DNA from: Rhypophila decipiens
Lineage: Eukaryota > Ascomycota > Sordariomycetes > Sordariales > Naviculisporaceae
Reading direction: 5' to 3'
DNA length: 64,000 nt
Assembly (NCBI GenBank): GCA_033297075.1
Contig: MU858082.1
Location: 184,517-248,516 of the forward strand
A program made the translations under genes and the position numbers. Below, in pieces: positions 1 through 11,664 of the stretch. A model generated the notes under the pieces. That model made no database searches, was not told the DNA's origin, and worked only from the letters and a program-made list of their open reading frames with translations. The first letter of the stretch is position 1, and every line of letters starts with the position of its first letter.

Positions 1-151
1 ATGATGGCCATGATCTGTGAGACGCTTGTCTGTTATATATATTATTATACCTAAGCACTTATATATAGGTGTGGTTTATTGGTGGGAGGTGAGAGGTAGC
101 TTGAAACGCAGACCGGGTAATGGTTATCACGACATGGCCCCTGATACTCAA

Positions 152-1722
152 TCACCCTACCGCGCTCGTCGTCGTTGGTACTGACGTTGATGTTGATCTC
201 GTCACGGGTGATACACTACTGCTCCGCCCCGCATCACTCCCCGCTGCATGTGTACTTTCCAGCTCGTAATTCGCATATCGACAAGAGCACTCATTGCTCT
301 GAGTTTCCTCTTCCTGCCGGCGAATCATGCCCCTAGTTTTGATCCTCGGAAATTCCTCAACCCAGCGGCGGCGGGCAGCAACAGCATCGTCCATCTCGCT
401 AATATCCCTAGCGACCAGTCCAGGCAAGGGTACAACCTTTCCATCAGAGCCCTTGCACTCTGGCATGCCCGTGGTGGAATTCAGATCCGATCCCAACTCT
501 ACCTCGGTAACTTCGACTCGAAAAGGCCAGGGCGCAAAGGAAGTCCTACTTGCATTCACCGGCGTCGGAAGATCGGGGATGTTTTGGGGGAAGGAGGCTC
601 TCATTCTGGTCCAGATGGTTGCGCTCATTGTGGTTGTGTTAAAGAAGCATGTTATTTGTTTTTGCTTATCTTGTTGTTGACGTCGTGATAGGCGTCGGGT
701 ATCTAGTTCTAATGCAGTTGCTCTTCTTGCTGAGATCGCTGAAGAGGAGGATGAATTACTAGACGAATTAAGTGGTATCTCGACTCTGACGCTTTTGGGC
801 ATGGTAAAGCTGAATGTAAATCTCTCGGTGGCTTGGTTGGCGTCGTGGAGGGTTAGGGAGAGGTTGGTAAAAGTCGGAAGCGTAGTGGCTCCTTGATCTA
901 GACTAGTTTGGTTGTCGCTGGGAGGAGGAGAGGATGATATAACGTATGAGAACGGAGACGTGGGCTCGATGATCCAGTGATATGTCGTCGATAACATATT
1001 GGGATTAGTTGTCGACACCGAGGCGTTGGACGTGCTGGGGCCGGAGAGACACTGCCAGGCCTCGGTGGGAAAAGAGCTCGGCAAACATGCCGTCGAAATA
1101 TTCGTCAGAGCTGTGGTGAAGGCATATAGCCCCGCTGGAAAGAGGTCTACCGGGAGCTGTGGCGGCGGGGCTCGGTCGTTTCTTTGAAACAAGTTAATAA
1201 AGCCTGGCCCTGGACAGGACGGAGAGGACGAGAATATAAATATAGTGGAAAGACGGGCAGGTACCTTTTCCTCAGGCCCAGGGTCAGCCCGACGCCCAGG
1301 CCGATAATGATACCGGCCAGTAATATCGATATCAATATCAGCTTGTACCACCCACCCCGTTTCGCCATCCGATTCAGGACCCGATGTCTCTCGGGATCGT
1401 GACGCCTCGGAGCCTCTGTTTTGACCACTCCGTCTCGGGCTGCTGACCCAGAACCAGCGTTACTGATTGACAATGATGACGGAGCGCGCTCGCTGGCGGG
1501 TCTACTGCTGGCCGTGGAGCTATTGCGACTCAGCCCACCTCCATACGGAGCAGAAGGCAGGCCCGGTAAACTCGCCGGCCGGGTGCGGCGCGGGGACCTC
1601 TCGGGTACAATGGGGGCTGCTGCTGCGACGCCCGCGACGTCCTCGATGATCATGGGCAGCGGGTAGACTGGCTGGGACTGGCGCCTCAGTGAGGGCGGGC
1701 GACTTCGACTCCCGGGCGCCAT
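152..1722 (-). CDS. Single-pass membrane protein, DUF7820-like (hypothetical)
   Basis: The model has two exons, 1722-1265 and 1181-152, giving 495 aa. The 83-nt intron starts GTACCT and ends with TATTAAC then CAAAG, and both sides are in phase 2/1. The N-terminal 125 residues are Ser/Pro/Arg-rich and likely cytosolic. A single hydrophobic helix follows (LILISILLAGIIIGLGVGLT) and is bounded by basic residues. The C-terminal part has several Asn-x-Ser/Thr sites and scattered cysteines, as expected of a luminal or extracellular domain. The block starting FPAG..YAFTTAL and including YHWIIEP and CFFNTTT resembles the fungal family I know as DUF7820, whose function is unknown. The start ATG at 1722 has no in-frame competitor visible. 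The C-terminus is Ser/Thr-rich. I am sure it is a membrane protein and less sure of the family name. Confidence 0.72.
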
Positions 1723-3666
1723 GGCTGGCGGCAGTTTTGGCGATGGGGGAATCTCTTTTCTGCGCCCGGGAGAAGGCGTTTGCCGGCTTGACGGCTTTGG
1801 ATTTCTTGAATGGCGGGACCAATGTGTAAACCAAAGTTACCAAACTCGGGTCCCTACCTCCTCTGCCGCTGGGACGTGGTGAAACAATCCATCGAGAATG
1901 AGGAGAGACGTGAAGGAAGGAACGAAGAGTGAAGAACAGTATACACTCGGCTGGGTCAAAGGTATGATGAGCAGGCAAGACCAGAGTGCTTGAGCATCAA
2001 AGATAGTGGTAGTGGAAGTAGAAAGTAGAGAGAGACAGGTGACTTGGGTTTCCGTAGCAGCTATCCGTATCGTGGGATGATGAAGGAGGCGTGGTGGAAA
2101 ATGGGACTGGCGTCATCTCATTTCCAGAGCTATCGAAGAAGGCGGCTATGAGATACAGAATGGTCTGGGATATCACTTGACCGACCAACCGCTGAGGCCT
2201 GATATGCCTGATATGATGAAAATAATAGAAGAAAGTGAGAGCAAAGAGAGCGGCTTGCTCGGCCAAGTGAAATCGGACCGTGATCTCTCGTGGTGCAAAA
2301 AAGAAGAAGGGGAAAAAGGAAATTCCCATCGAAGATCGATGAGATCTGCACCACATCCCCAAAAGACCCATACCCAACCTTGAACCAACCATTGCCATTG
2401 ATGCAAGGTAGTCCAGCCTCTCTGGGGACGTTGAGCAGTCGTCGCCGACTCGCCCGCCCGAGCGTATCCGTACGCTATTTTGTTTCTTTTCTGTGTACGG
2501 TAAAGTCTCGAACTGCTTTGGGTTGTTTCCTGTGGTGATCACCACTTAGACCCCCCCCCCCCCCCCCCGCTGCAGCCAGCCCCCTGTTCGGTTGTATTCC
2601 CAGCTGGCGCTCCCAAATCCATGATCGATTCCTTTCCATTTGCGCGGGGGATCGACGACCATCAACCATGGATGTTTTCCTTTGTGTTATCATGGACGCA
2701 CTGGACGTCAGTGGACAAAATAAACAGCAAGGCCCCCTGGTACGTTTCCTAACCGCAGACGGTCAAGGGCGTTGACGCCACGAAATGAGATCTCTCTTTG
2801 GACATCACGAAAAACTTGGCCGACCATGACATGACCTGCCTCCCGGAAGTCCAAAGAACCGAGAGCTTGTCAATTGAAAAGGATGTGCCTTTCTTGCTTA
2901 TCTGAACAAAAGAGAGAAAATCATGAAATCAACTTACCAAGCCTGCAACTATCCTCAGCTCTCCCTTCAGCTGCAGCATATGATATGCATTAAGAGGGAC
3001 GAGACCGACAAGATACAAACAACGAAAAAGGTCTGGAACCTCCCCTGCCCTTGTACATACACTACTGTTGTCGTTGGTGGTGGTGTGGATGCGACTTCTC
3101 GTGCAAGTCTCGTCATCGGATTGGCCAATGGAACCACAGGTCACAGGAAATATGCGGAAATACCTGAGGGGGTTGTTGTTGGGCTAAAAACGGCAGTGGC
3201 TTTCCTTTCGTCCAACCGGCTTCCAGCAGAAGGAGCATCTGCGGTACGCCACAAAGGGGCAGACTATTGAATTCTTGGGCAACTCGGAAGCTCCATGTGT
3301 GTAACATGTCGACATCACCCATCAGCAGCCGGGGAGAGACGAGACAAAGATGCTTTGATAACAATTCAGAGTGGAAATGAGTCCCCTCACGATATTTTAG
3401 CCACAAATTGTATATACAAAGTTGATTCGAATTTTGTACTGCCTCCGAAATAAATGTCACTCACTTCTACCATTTAGTCGCAGCAAAAAAGGAAGAGACA
3501 ACAATAAACTGAATATAAAAGGCCCTCACCCTCGTGATACATCTCACTTCATACATCTCCTCATACACCTGCTATCGTGCAGATACCCAAAAATGATAAC
3601 CAATGACCAACCAAACTCCAACTCCAGCTCCCAACTTGATCCTTCAGCTCTCCTGCCACAGCCATC
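1723..3666. other. Gene-free stretch, upstream of the DUF7820-like gene
   Basis: I see no convincing gene here. It holds the upstream region of the minus-strand gene at 152-1722 and the downstream flank of the ABC transporter. An 18-base C run sits at 2551-2568. Short open frames on both strands have no recognisable motif and look random. Confidence 0.6.
2551..2568. repeat. Poly-C tract, 18 nt
   Basis: This is an uninterrupted run of 18 C residues in noncoding DNA. It is one of three long G:C homopolymers in the window. Confidence 0.95.
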
Positions 3667-6275
3667 CTAATACTCCTCGGCAGACACCAACTCGGCAGTC
3701 TCGGCCTCGCTCTGTGTCTCCTCTGTCCTCGAATCGTCAACCATGCTAGCATCCATACTCGCGCCGCTTTGGGTCTGGTTCTTTTCCTCACCAGCCTCAG
3801 CCTGGACGTAAGGCGGGGGGCTCAAATCCTCGCCACCTTCTACCCACACCTTGGCCAGCTCCTTCTCGATATCGTCCCGTCTGGCCTTCCACTTCTCCAC
3901 CTGGGCCAGTCTCTCACGAAGTTCCTGCAGCTCACGCTCGACGTGCATCTTCTCCCGCTGGGTGCCGATCCTCTGGAACTCCCACTCGTCGCCGCGCTCG
4001 CCCATGCCGAGGACCAGGTTGTAGGTGTGGTACTTTTTAAGTGAAGCTCTGGTGGAGATGGTAATCAAGGCTGTTGAATTCCATGTTAGTATCATACGAG
4101 CAGATAAAGGTAAATTTTGGGCGAGGACTTACTGATCCCCTTCTCCTTGCACGTCTCGTACAACAGACCCTCGACATCGCTCGACACGGCACTCGTGCCT
4201 TCATCAATGAAGGCATACTTTGGCTCATGGTAGAGCAGCCTTGCAATAGCAAGACGCTGCTTCTCACCACCGCTGAGAACGTCCTTCCACTCCTTGCGCG
4301 TGTCCCAGCCGCCCTCGCGGGAAGGCAAGTACCCTAGCTTCGCTTGGTCGAGCGCCCGCTGGAGGTCATGCTCGTTCTTGCGCTTGTCGCGCATGTCCGC
4401 CTCTCCGTCGGGATAAATAACCTGATCACGCAAGGTTCCGATGCTCAGATAGGGCCGTTGAGGCAGGAACATGATGCCATCCTCGCCGTTGTTCTTGGGC
4501 CGACTGACCAGGCCGCGATACACGGGCCACAGGCCGGCAATGACGCGCGAAATCGCGCTCTTACCGATTCCATTGGGTCCCGAAATCAACAGATGGTCGC
4601 CCTCGCGAACAATCAGTGACAGCGACTCGATAAGCTCCTCACCGCCTTGTGGCCAGAGGGCGGGTGCGACAATCGGAACGTTCTCCAACCGGACGCCGTC
4701 AAAGCCTTTCTGGATAGTTCCCTGAACATCGGAGAGCGAGTAGAGCTCGTTCTCGCGGCCACGGACGTAGTATGCGTTGGCATGGGCCCGGTGCAGGGTC
4801 GAGATAAGTGTGTAGACCCGGCTGGTATACCCGGCAAGCTCCGAGAGATCCTTGATGGAGTACATCATGCGGCCGCCAGCGTCGGCCAGCGAGAGCATGA
4901 GTCGCTTGTTGGTAATAAAGTCCTTCATACGCTCACGTTCACGGCCATGCTTCTCGCCGCCGCTGTGAGATTGTTCAGTGACTCCTCCAAGACCGCCCCA
5001 CGCCGGTAGGAACACTGGCAGAGAAGACAGAAGATACCCGTAGGCACTCCAGCTGTACTTCAAAATGAAGTCCTCGAGGATGTTGTAGCGGATCTTGAGC
5101 ATGTAGATGCCTTCCATCCAATTCTTGAGCGACTTGAATTCCTTGTTCAAGAACGTCTTTTCCATCTCAGCGCCGCCGTAGAAGGCCACTTCCTCCGCGT
5201 TGGCGATGAGGCGCGCGTGCAGACCTCTGAAATCACCCTCCTTCCGGCCCTCAACCGCCTTGAGCTTGCCAAACGGTGGCGAGAGCCGTCGGAGAATGCT
5301 GGCTGTGAGGAAGTAATTGCTCAAAAGACCCGTAAGGGCCAAAGGTCCAAGAGAGCGGTACAACTGGTAGTTGAAGACACATATGTCAACAAACGGCTTG
5401 CCCAACGACGAATAAAGGTTGGCAGCAGCCGCACAGAACAAGGTCAGGTCTTGCGTGATAAACTGGTCCGCTCCTTGTCCAACGCCACCATCCAGGTTCG
5501 ACAGCTTGTAGTAGTTTAGATTATCGTTGAGGTAGAGGTCGTGAATATACCGGGTCAGGCGCGTGCGGAAGGCGATTGACACCTTGGACTCGAGAAACTT
5601 GATCATGGCATTTGTGTAGGATGCAAAGCCACCCAGACCGCACCACTTGACCAGTCCCCAGAGGAATAATTTGCCATTGCCAGCAACGAGATCTCGCACA
5701 ATCTCACCATCGAGACGCGCAACGACGAGAGAAAGATATGTGCGCAGCATGAGAAACACGCCATGGCTGACTAGCAGACCAGCCTCCTTGCTCGTCCATC
5801 GTGGAATCATGATACTCATCAAGCTGAGAAACTGGTGAAGGAAGGCCAGGTTCAGGCCCGGCTTGGTCTGGGCAGCGGGCACGTGTCCGTCCCCGAGGCC
5901 CGACACCCTCGGCGGGTTAAGAAACAGACGACGATGGGCCTCGAAAGTGAGCGGTTTCGTGCCGTGTATCACAACCTTGGAGGTGCCATCTTTGTAGGGT
6001 ACGTAGATAGTGCGGGATCCATCCTTGTTATGAAGCCACGAGTTTGTCCGTACCAACTTCCGTCCTTGCTCTTTTTCGGCTCGGCTTCGTTTCCACCACC
6101 GGCGACTACCTTCACCAGCCAATATGATTGATGCTGCAAGGGCAAGGGTCGCGAGGAGACGGGTTTGCCTGGAAGTGGTACCGAGGCGGGCGCGGATCAG
6201 GGTAGTGTACTTGTCGATAAAAGCAGAGAGAGCCTCTTCGGCGGCCGAGTGCCGCAGAGTTGATTGCACCGCCAT
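3667..6275 (-). CDS. PXA1: Peroxisomal long-chain fatty acid ABC half-transporter (ABCD family, Pxa1-like)
   Basis: Exons are 6275-4133 and 4070-3667, 848 aa. The 62-nt intron has GTAAGT, TACTAAC and CAACAG. The first in-frame ATG is at 6275. The family imports activated long-chain fatty acids into peroxisomes as a heterodimer. The transmembrane half comes first and includes the ABCD-typical loop EEVAFYGGAEME. The nucleotide-binding domain follows, with Walker A GPNGIGKS near residue 565, signature LSGGEKQR near 663 and Walker B AFIDEGTSAVS near 686. The C-terminal tail is a charged coiled coil (about residues 745-790). At the H-loop the sequence reads TISTRASLKKYH, where other ABCD proteins such as human ABCD1 have a histidine (ITHRPSLWKYH). 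The assignment to ABCD is firm. Whether it is the Pxa1 or Pxa2 orthologue is inferred from overall similarity as I recall it. Confidence 0.92.
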
Positions 6276-9200
6276 ACTATCTCGATCGTGTGGTGGCGGT
6301 TCCAAGGAGCAGGACTTGATTTCGTATATCCCGATCCTCGCGGGAAAGCAAGAGCGCAAACCTATTCCATCAACATGTACTGCGGTGCGACGTGAACGTA
6401 ATCAATCTGTTGCTGAAGAGGTTTGGGGTTGCGAAAGGAAGAATTCCGTCGTGCTTCGTGGGGACTGGAGACTGGAGACAATGAATGGGACGGGTCAATC
6501 GGTAGCTCCAAGAAATCGTCGATGCAAAACGCTTCCTGAACTAGCGATTAAAGCTGGGGAGGGAAATTCTTGTTTTGGTTTATGGTTCGCTGGGCACTTG
6601 TTGTCCGTCCGGACCAGCATAGTTGCGTAAATACTCGCGAGGGCAGTTTAGTGCGATCTGTCTTGCAACAGTTGTTGGCAAGTTGAAGTTAGGTCCGGTA
6701 ATAGCCTCGAATGGCATGTGAATGTGAATCCCGAGGTGCGGGTGGTCGCAGGTGCTGCATGGCGGCCATGGCCTGGTGCCCCTGACCCGTCGCTAAACGT
6801 TAACCAGCCACAGCAGGTGGCTCCGGGCTCCAGGAGGACCCGGGGTGCCGAAAACGTCATCGCTTGGGGTTCTTCAGTGGGTGTTTCCCCAGAGCCAAGG
6901 CAAGCCACCCCGGATTTTGGGAAGGTCCATCGGAGACTCGGGAGGTCAGAACCCTGAGCTCGAACCCATTCAAACTTGCTTCTTGAAGACAAACACTCAC
7001 TTTCTGAAAGATGAGATTTGATCCAATGATTTTCTTCAAGCCCGATGGACACCTCTCCAGCTGGTAAGCCATACCATTATAGATAGCTGCAAGGAAGTCT
7101 TCTGCCATGCAGGTCTAGGTTCGAGATGGAGTGTGAGCTGCCCATTCACGATCCCCGAGAGCCTGGGTGATGCTGATAAACCCTCAAACTCTGGCTGAGT
7201 TCTGAGATTTTATCACCAGAGGTTGAGGCACAGTGTCATCGTGCTGTCTCCGCATCCACTACATACTCCGGACGGCATTTATGCTCCCGAGTCTTCGGAA
7301 GTTGCCGCTTGGAATCGGAACATTCAGAGACCCGACAGGACATGTCAAAATGATATACGCGCCTTCCGAGGCGGAGGCGCCAAAGGTTGTTCGGAAACTC
7401 GGATCCTTACAATCCCCAAGTGCTCATCCGTGCCGTGCTCTTCTGTGGTCACACTCCATGTCAATCCAGGCACGACCTCAAGAACCGCCCGGCACGCGGC
7501 ATGCGGATACAGTGCCGGTGCACTGCCGTAGAACTCTTTCCCACCGTCACGATCTTACGAGCAGCGATGCACTGGTTCACAGGAAACGTTTGGTACAGTG
7601 GACAATGGCTTGCAATGCAGTTGGACTCCCCGCAGAATTACAGACTTCTGGTTTTGAAAAGGGGCACAGCGATTAAGTAGAGTCCCTGAGTGGTCGTGGG
7701 CATTCACCAAGCAGGGCGACTGAAGCTAGCAGTCACCGTGATGGGCGGTAACCTGACCAATCAGATAGCCTCATCCACTTTTCGGGGAGCTCTCAAGTTG
7801 TCCTCTCAAATTCTCAATCAAGCTTATTGAATCGTTCTGGTCCCTATTGTAGTGCTCTGCATGTCCGTTGTGAACGATGGGGGATCCTTGTCCAGGCGAC
7901 ATATTTATTGTGGATTTCTCATTGAGTTGAGCGGTTGCCTTTCTGCTGGGCAGAACTGCAGGATACTGACAGAGCTTCCTGTGGCTGTTGGGTCGAGGAT
8001 GCCCTTGTCTTGGCCTCGATCTAGGCCAGGTTCTCGACTGGTGTGGTGTGGAGCAGATGCCCTTTGACAGGGCAATTGGGCGACTACACTTTCATGCAGT
8101 CAAGGCAGTCACGATCAAGAGACGGGAACAGAATCCAAAAAGCTGCCCACGCGGACCCCAATCACCATCTGAGGACTGGAGCCGCCTCTGCCATGTGGCT
8201 GCTTGCTTGACCTTGGGCCATTTCTTTTTGCTCAGACTGGCTGCTAGGGCTGGGAAGAGTAAAGGCCGATACAGCAGGGCTCTGAGACCCAATGCTGTGC
8301 AATTCAGATGTCTATCCAGTTGACTGGTAGCAACGGATGGACATGTTGGTTCGGGCCGCCGCCCAACTGCGCGAATATCCAATCCCGTTCGCTGAGATGA
8401 TGATTCAAAAGGCGGCGTTTAGAACCATCGATCTCTGTACCCAAGAACATTTCGAACCCTGTCGTCAGTCGGTCATTTCTGCGCCTGAACCGGAATATGC
8501 AAGTTCACGATTGACTCTGGAGACGTGAAAGCGTCTGGAAATTTGATTGCCGCTCGAGCAGTCTAGCGGGTTTGGGCAGTTGCCAGTGTAAACCGTACCA
8601 TAGTACGGATACGGAGTACATACGGATAACAGGTAACATTTTTGTACGTGCAAGTTGGGGTAACAATACCCTTGGCCAGAGGGCATCCATGGTTGCCGGA
8701 TGATGAGGTGAACTACAACCGGCACTGTACATGTACACGATCTAAACGGCATAATGGGCAGCATGATAACATGAAGGAATACTCCTAGTATAATCCCGTA
8801 TAAAGGGTAATACCGAATGGCTGAAAAGGTCCCCGTCGGATGGAGACCAGGAGGGGACAGTTAAGTGAGATAACTGTCAAGCCCATGATACCGGACGTGG
8901 GTGGGCGGCGGCAGCCAGCAAACACCCTCCTCCATCAACTGAAGAGAAAGTGCCACCTTCAGGCGGCGGGTCTGCACGAATTTAGCTCGCAGGGTGTCAC
9001 CTCTACCTCGACACACAAGAGATTAGATCAAATGCGTTAGTGGATCTGGCCCCATTTGCCAGGGATTCTGCCCATGAATGCCGCTTCCGTTAACAGTTGC
9101 TATCCTGCACCCTGGCGGCCAGGGTCACCAAATCCGCTGGCTAATCTCATCAGGGAAGCCCACTATTCCATTCTTGTCACTCTCAGTTCTCACTGGCCCC

Positions 9201-10051
9201 CGTCGCTTTCTGCACCTTCTAACCATCCAAGAGCAGACCCCATCACCTTTTAAAAGTCAATCATTTCGCTTGCGCTTCCACGGCCTCCTCAGCCTCTGAT
9301 ACGCCCTCTTCCTCTTCTTTTCCATCTGGTCGACCATCATTTGTTTTATCATCGAGCAATTCGTCGGTATCCGGCTCGAGTTTGCTATCTTGGAGGTCCT
9401 GTTTTCCATTCTTGATTAATTTCGTCCTACCTTCGTTCTGGACAGTCCCACGCCCAAAGTCCGTGTGCCTTTTCAGTCGGTTCCGTTTCGGCCTCGCGCC
9501 CCAGTTTTCTTGTCCCCTACACCTGAACCTGCCATCGACCCCGACAACCACGGCTCGGTCCTGTTTCGTCGCGATTTTTGCAATCGAACAAACGCGTGTT
9601 TGATTCTACCCGCACACGCTCGCCATTACCTGCTGCTCGCAAGGTGGCCTAGCACGAGGAAATCGGCCTCGGAAGGCCCATAACTCGCAGCCGAAATAGG
9701 GGTTGGGTTGCGCCAGGGGCCACTTGAGATCTGCTCCCCGAACTGAGGTGGGTTCAACCTTCATCATTGCGAGTCACCGTCTCACGGCCGCGAGCTGGGA
9801 TTGCTTTTAATCTTCACGACTTGCCGCGGCTGTGTCCAATTTCTCAACGTCGTTCCGACGGTTGGTTATCAATTGACCAGTTCGCGAGGCTGTCGCTGGC
9901 GCTTGGCCACTGACGGGTTGGCGTGGCGCACTGCATAGCCCATCTTCACCGGTCTTTTGCAAGATCCAGGGTGCTAACTCAGTTCACAGCGATTGAATAC
10001 CATTCTACAACTTCAAAACTTTCGGTCCATTTTCATTCAACTCCCGACAAG
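6276..10051. other. Gene-free divergent intergenic region, about 3.8 kb
   Basis: This separates the ABC transporter (minus) from the Psr-type phosphatase (plus) and should contain both upstream regions. Open frames up to about 150 codons occur on both strands (for example 7233-7676 plus) but show no family motif or clear splice structure. A short hairpin, CCGTAC-CATA-GTACGG, lies near 8587-8602, next to a TACGGAGTAC motif. The part from about 9280 to 9600 is pyrimidine-rich and could be 5' UTR of the phosphatase gene. Confidence 0.5.
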
Positions 10052-11664
10052 ATGGCACGAGATATTCAGCCTGAAAGCTCGAGGGAGAAGGATGTGCTTG
10101 CTGCTGAGGACAAGTCTGGTTCCAAAAAAGGTCGGGGTCTCCTCCATGTACCATCACGATCTTCCTCCCAAAGAATCCAGCCTTCTCCGACCGCGACGGG
10201 GTTAAGTGGCGCAACTGCCGGCGACCCGCGGGACAGCATTGGCGGGCACTCCAAGGAGTCCAAAGCCAGTATGTTGGATCGAATACGCAGTGAGAGTACC
10301 TATACTAACAGTTCAGGCGTGGGAACAGGTCCTACCGTGACACCCGGAAACTCTCAGCCGAGCTCGCCCGCGGTTGCATCGCACAAGAAGAAGAAGGGTG
10401 GTGGTTTTCTGGCATTGTTCGGCTGCTGCGGCGTGCCCGATCATGCTAATGGGCTCGAGGCCGCCGAACCACCGATTCACAAGCTTGACAAGATCCCTCC
10501 GAGACCAGCGACTGCGAGCCGAAGGCCAACCCCTTCTGAACAGCCCTCCGGGAGCAAGACGCAACTTTTCGAGAAAGAGCCGCCAACGCATAATGCTCAA
10601 TCGTCACTGGAGGCGCCAAAGAACGGAAAGCGCGTTTCGGGAACAAGCACTCAAGACCACTCCACTGTGGGTGACCGAGATGCGGAGTCCAAGCAAACAA
10701 CACTTGTTGGTGCTGGATCAAGCAGCCCCGTGGTATCGCTTGAAGTCCCCCATGCTGCCGCAAACTCGGATGCCGAGACAGCCACGGAAACGATCCAGGA
10801 AAAGGATGCAGAGGGTGATATCCAGATGACAGACGCAGAGAGCTCCACACGACCGGGAGCTACGGAGACGACAGAGGAGTCTTATCCCGCAGTGCCGCCC
10901 CCTCCACCTGGGCCGGTACCAGCAGTCCCCAATGCACCGACGACCACGTTAATCGAGAATCCGCGTTCTCTCGTCCCCGAGCAACCCCAGAGGTTCCTTC
11001 TCCCCCCTCAAGCGCCCGAATTCAAGGGCAAGAAGTGTCTTGTTCTTGATTTGGACGAAACCCTTGTTCACAGCTCTTTCAAGGTATGTGGGCCGCACCA
11101 AAAGAAGTAAATTGATATTAGTGCTGACACCATTCAGATTCTCCACCAAGCCGACTTTACTATACCTGTAGAAATCGAGGGTAACTATCATAATGTGTAT
11201 GTTATAAAACGACCTGGTGTGGACCAGTTCATGAAGAGGGTAGGCGAACTCTACGAAGTTGTCGTCTTTACCGCGTCCGTTTCCAAGGTGAGTAAAAGCG
11301 CCAGTTCCCGCACTTTTCGGCCCTCCCAGAATATTTACTGACATGTCACTAGTACGGCGATCCGCTCCTCGACCAGTTGGACATCCACAAGGTCGTCCAC
11401 CACAGGCTTTTTCGAGAGAGCTGCTACAATCACCAAGGAAACTACGTCAAAGACCTCTCACAGGTCGGGCGCGACCTAAAAGACACCATCATCATCGACA
11501 ACTCGCCAACGTCATATATTTTCCACCCGCAACACGCTGTTCCCATCAGCAGTTGGTTCTCCGATGCTCACGACAACGAGCTACTGGACCTCATACCGGT
11601 GCTTGAAGACCTGGCGAGCTCCAACGTAGAGGATGTCAGCTTGGTATTAGACGTCACTCTTTGA
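10052..11664 (+). CDS. Psr1/Psr2-like HAD phosphatase (FCP1/SCP-type, NIF domain)
   Basis: Exons are 10052-11083, 11138-11287 and 11353-11664, 497 aa. The introns have GTATGT/ATTCAG and GTGAGT/CTAG ends in correct phase. The catalytic C-terminal domain carries the HAD motif [12 protein letters not shown], with nucleophile Asp333 and Asp335, and later [10 protein letters not shown]. This is the layout of small CTD phosphatases and of yeast Psr1/Psr2, plasma-membrane phosphatases needed for salt and general stress responses. The first 320 residues are low-complexity, Ser/Pro/Thr-rich, with a short hydrophobic Cys-Cys block (FLALFGCCG, about residue 120) after a Lys run. It may be palmitoylated, as the N-terminal cysteines of yeast Psr1 are thought to be. 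I chose ATG 10052 because no other in-frame ATG lies upstream. The SCP-type domain is certain. The Psr assignment rests on the long N-terminus and the Cys pair. Confidence 0.9.

Noticed and set aside
6955..6975. Box B-like GAGCTCGAACCC on the plus strand, suggesting a minus-strand tRNA
   Set aside because: No matching box A at the right distance, no pairing acceptor stem and no T-run terminator were found.
9261..9551. Minus-strand frame rich in Asp, Glu and Lys
   Set aside because: It is the complement of a pyrimidine-rich stretch upstream of the phosphatase gene. Such composition gives acidic and basic low-complexity frames by chance. There is no motif.
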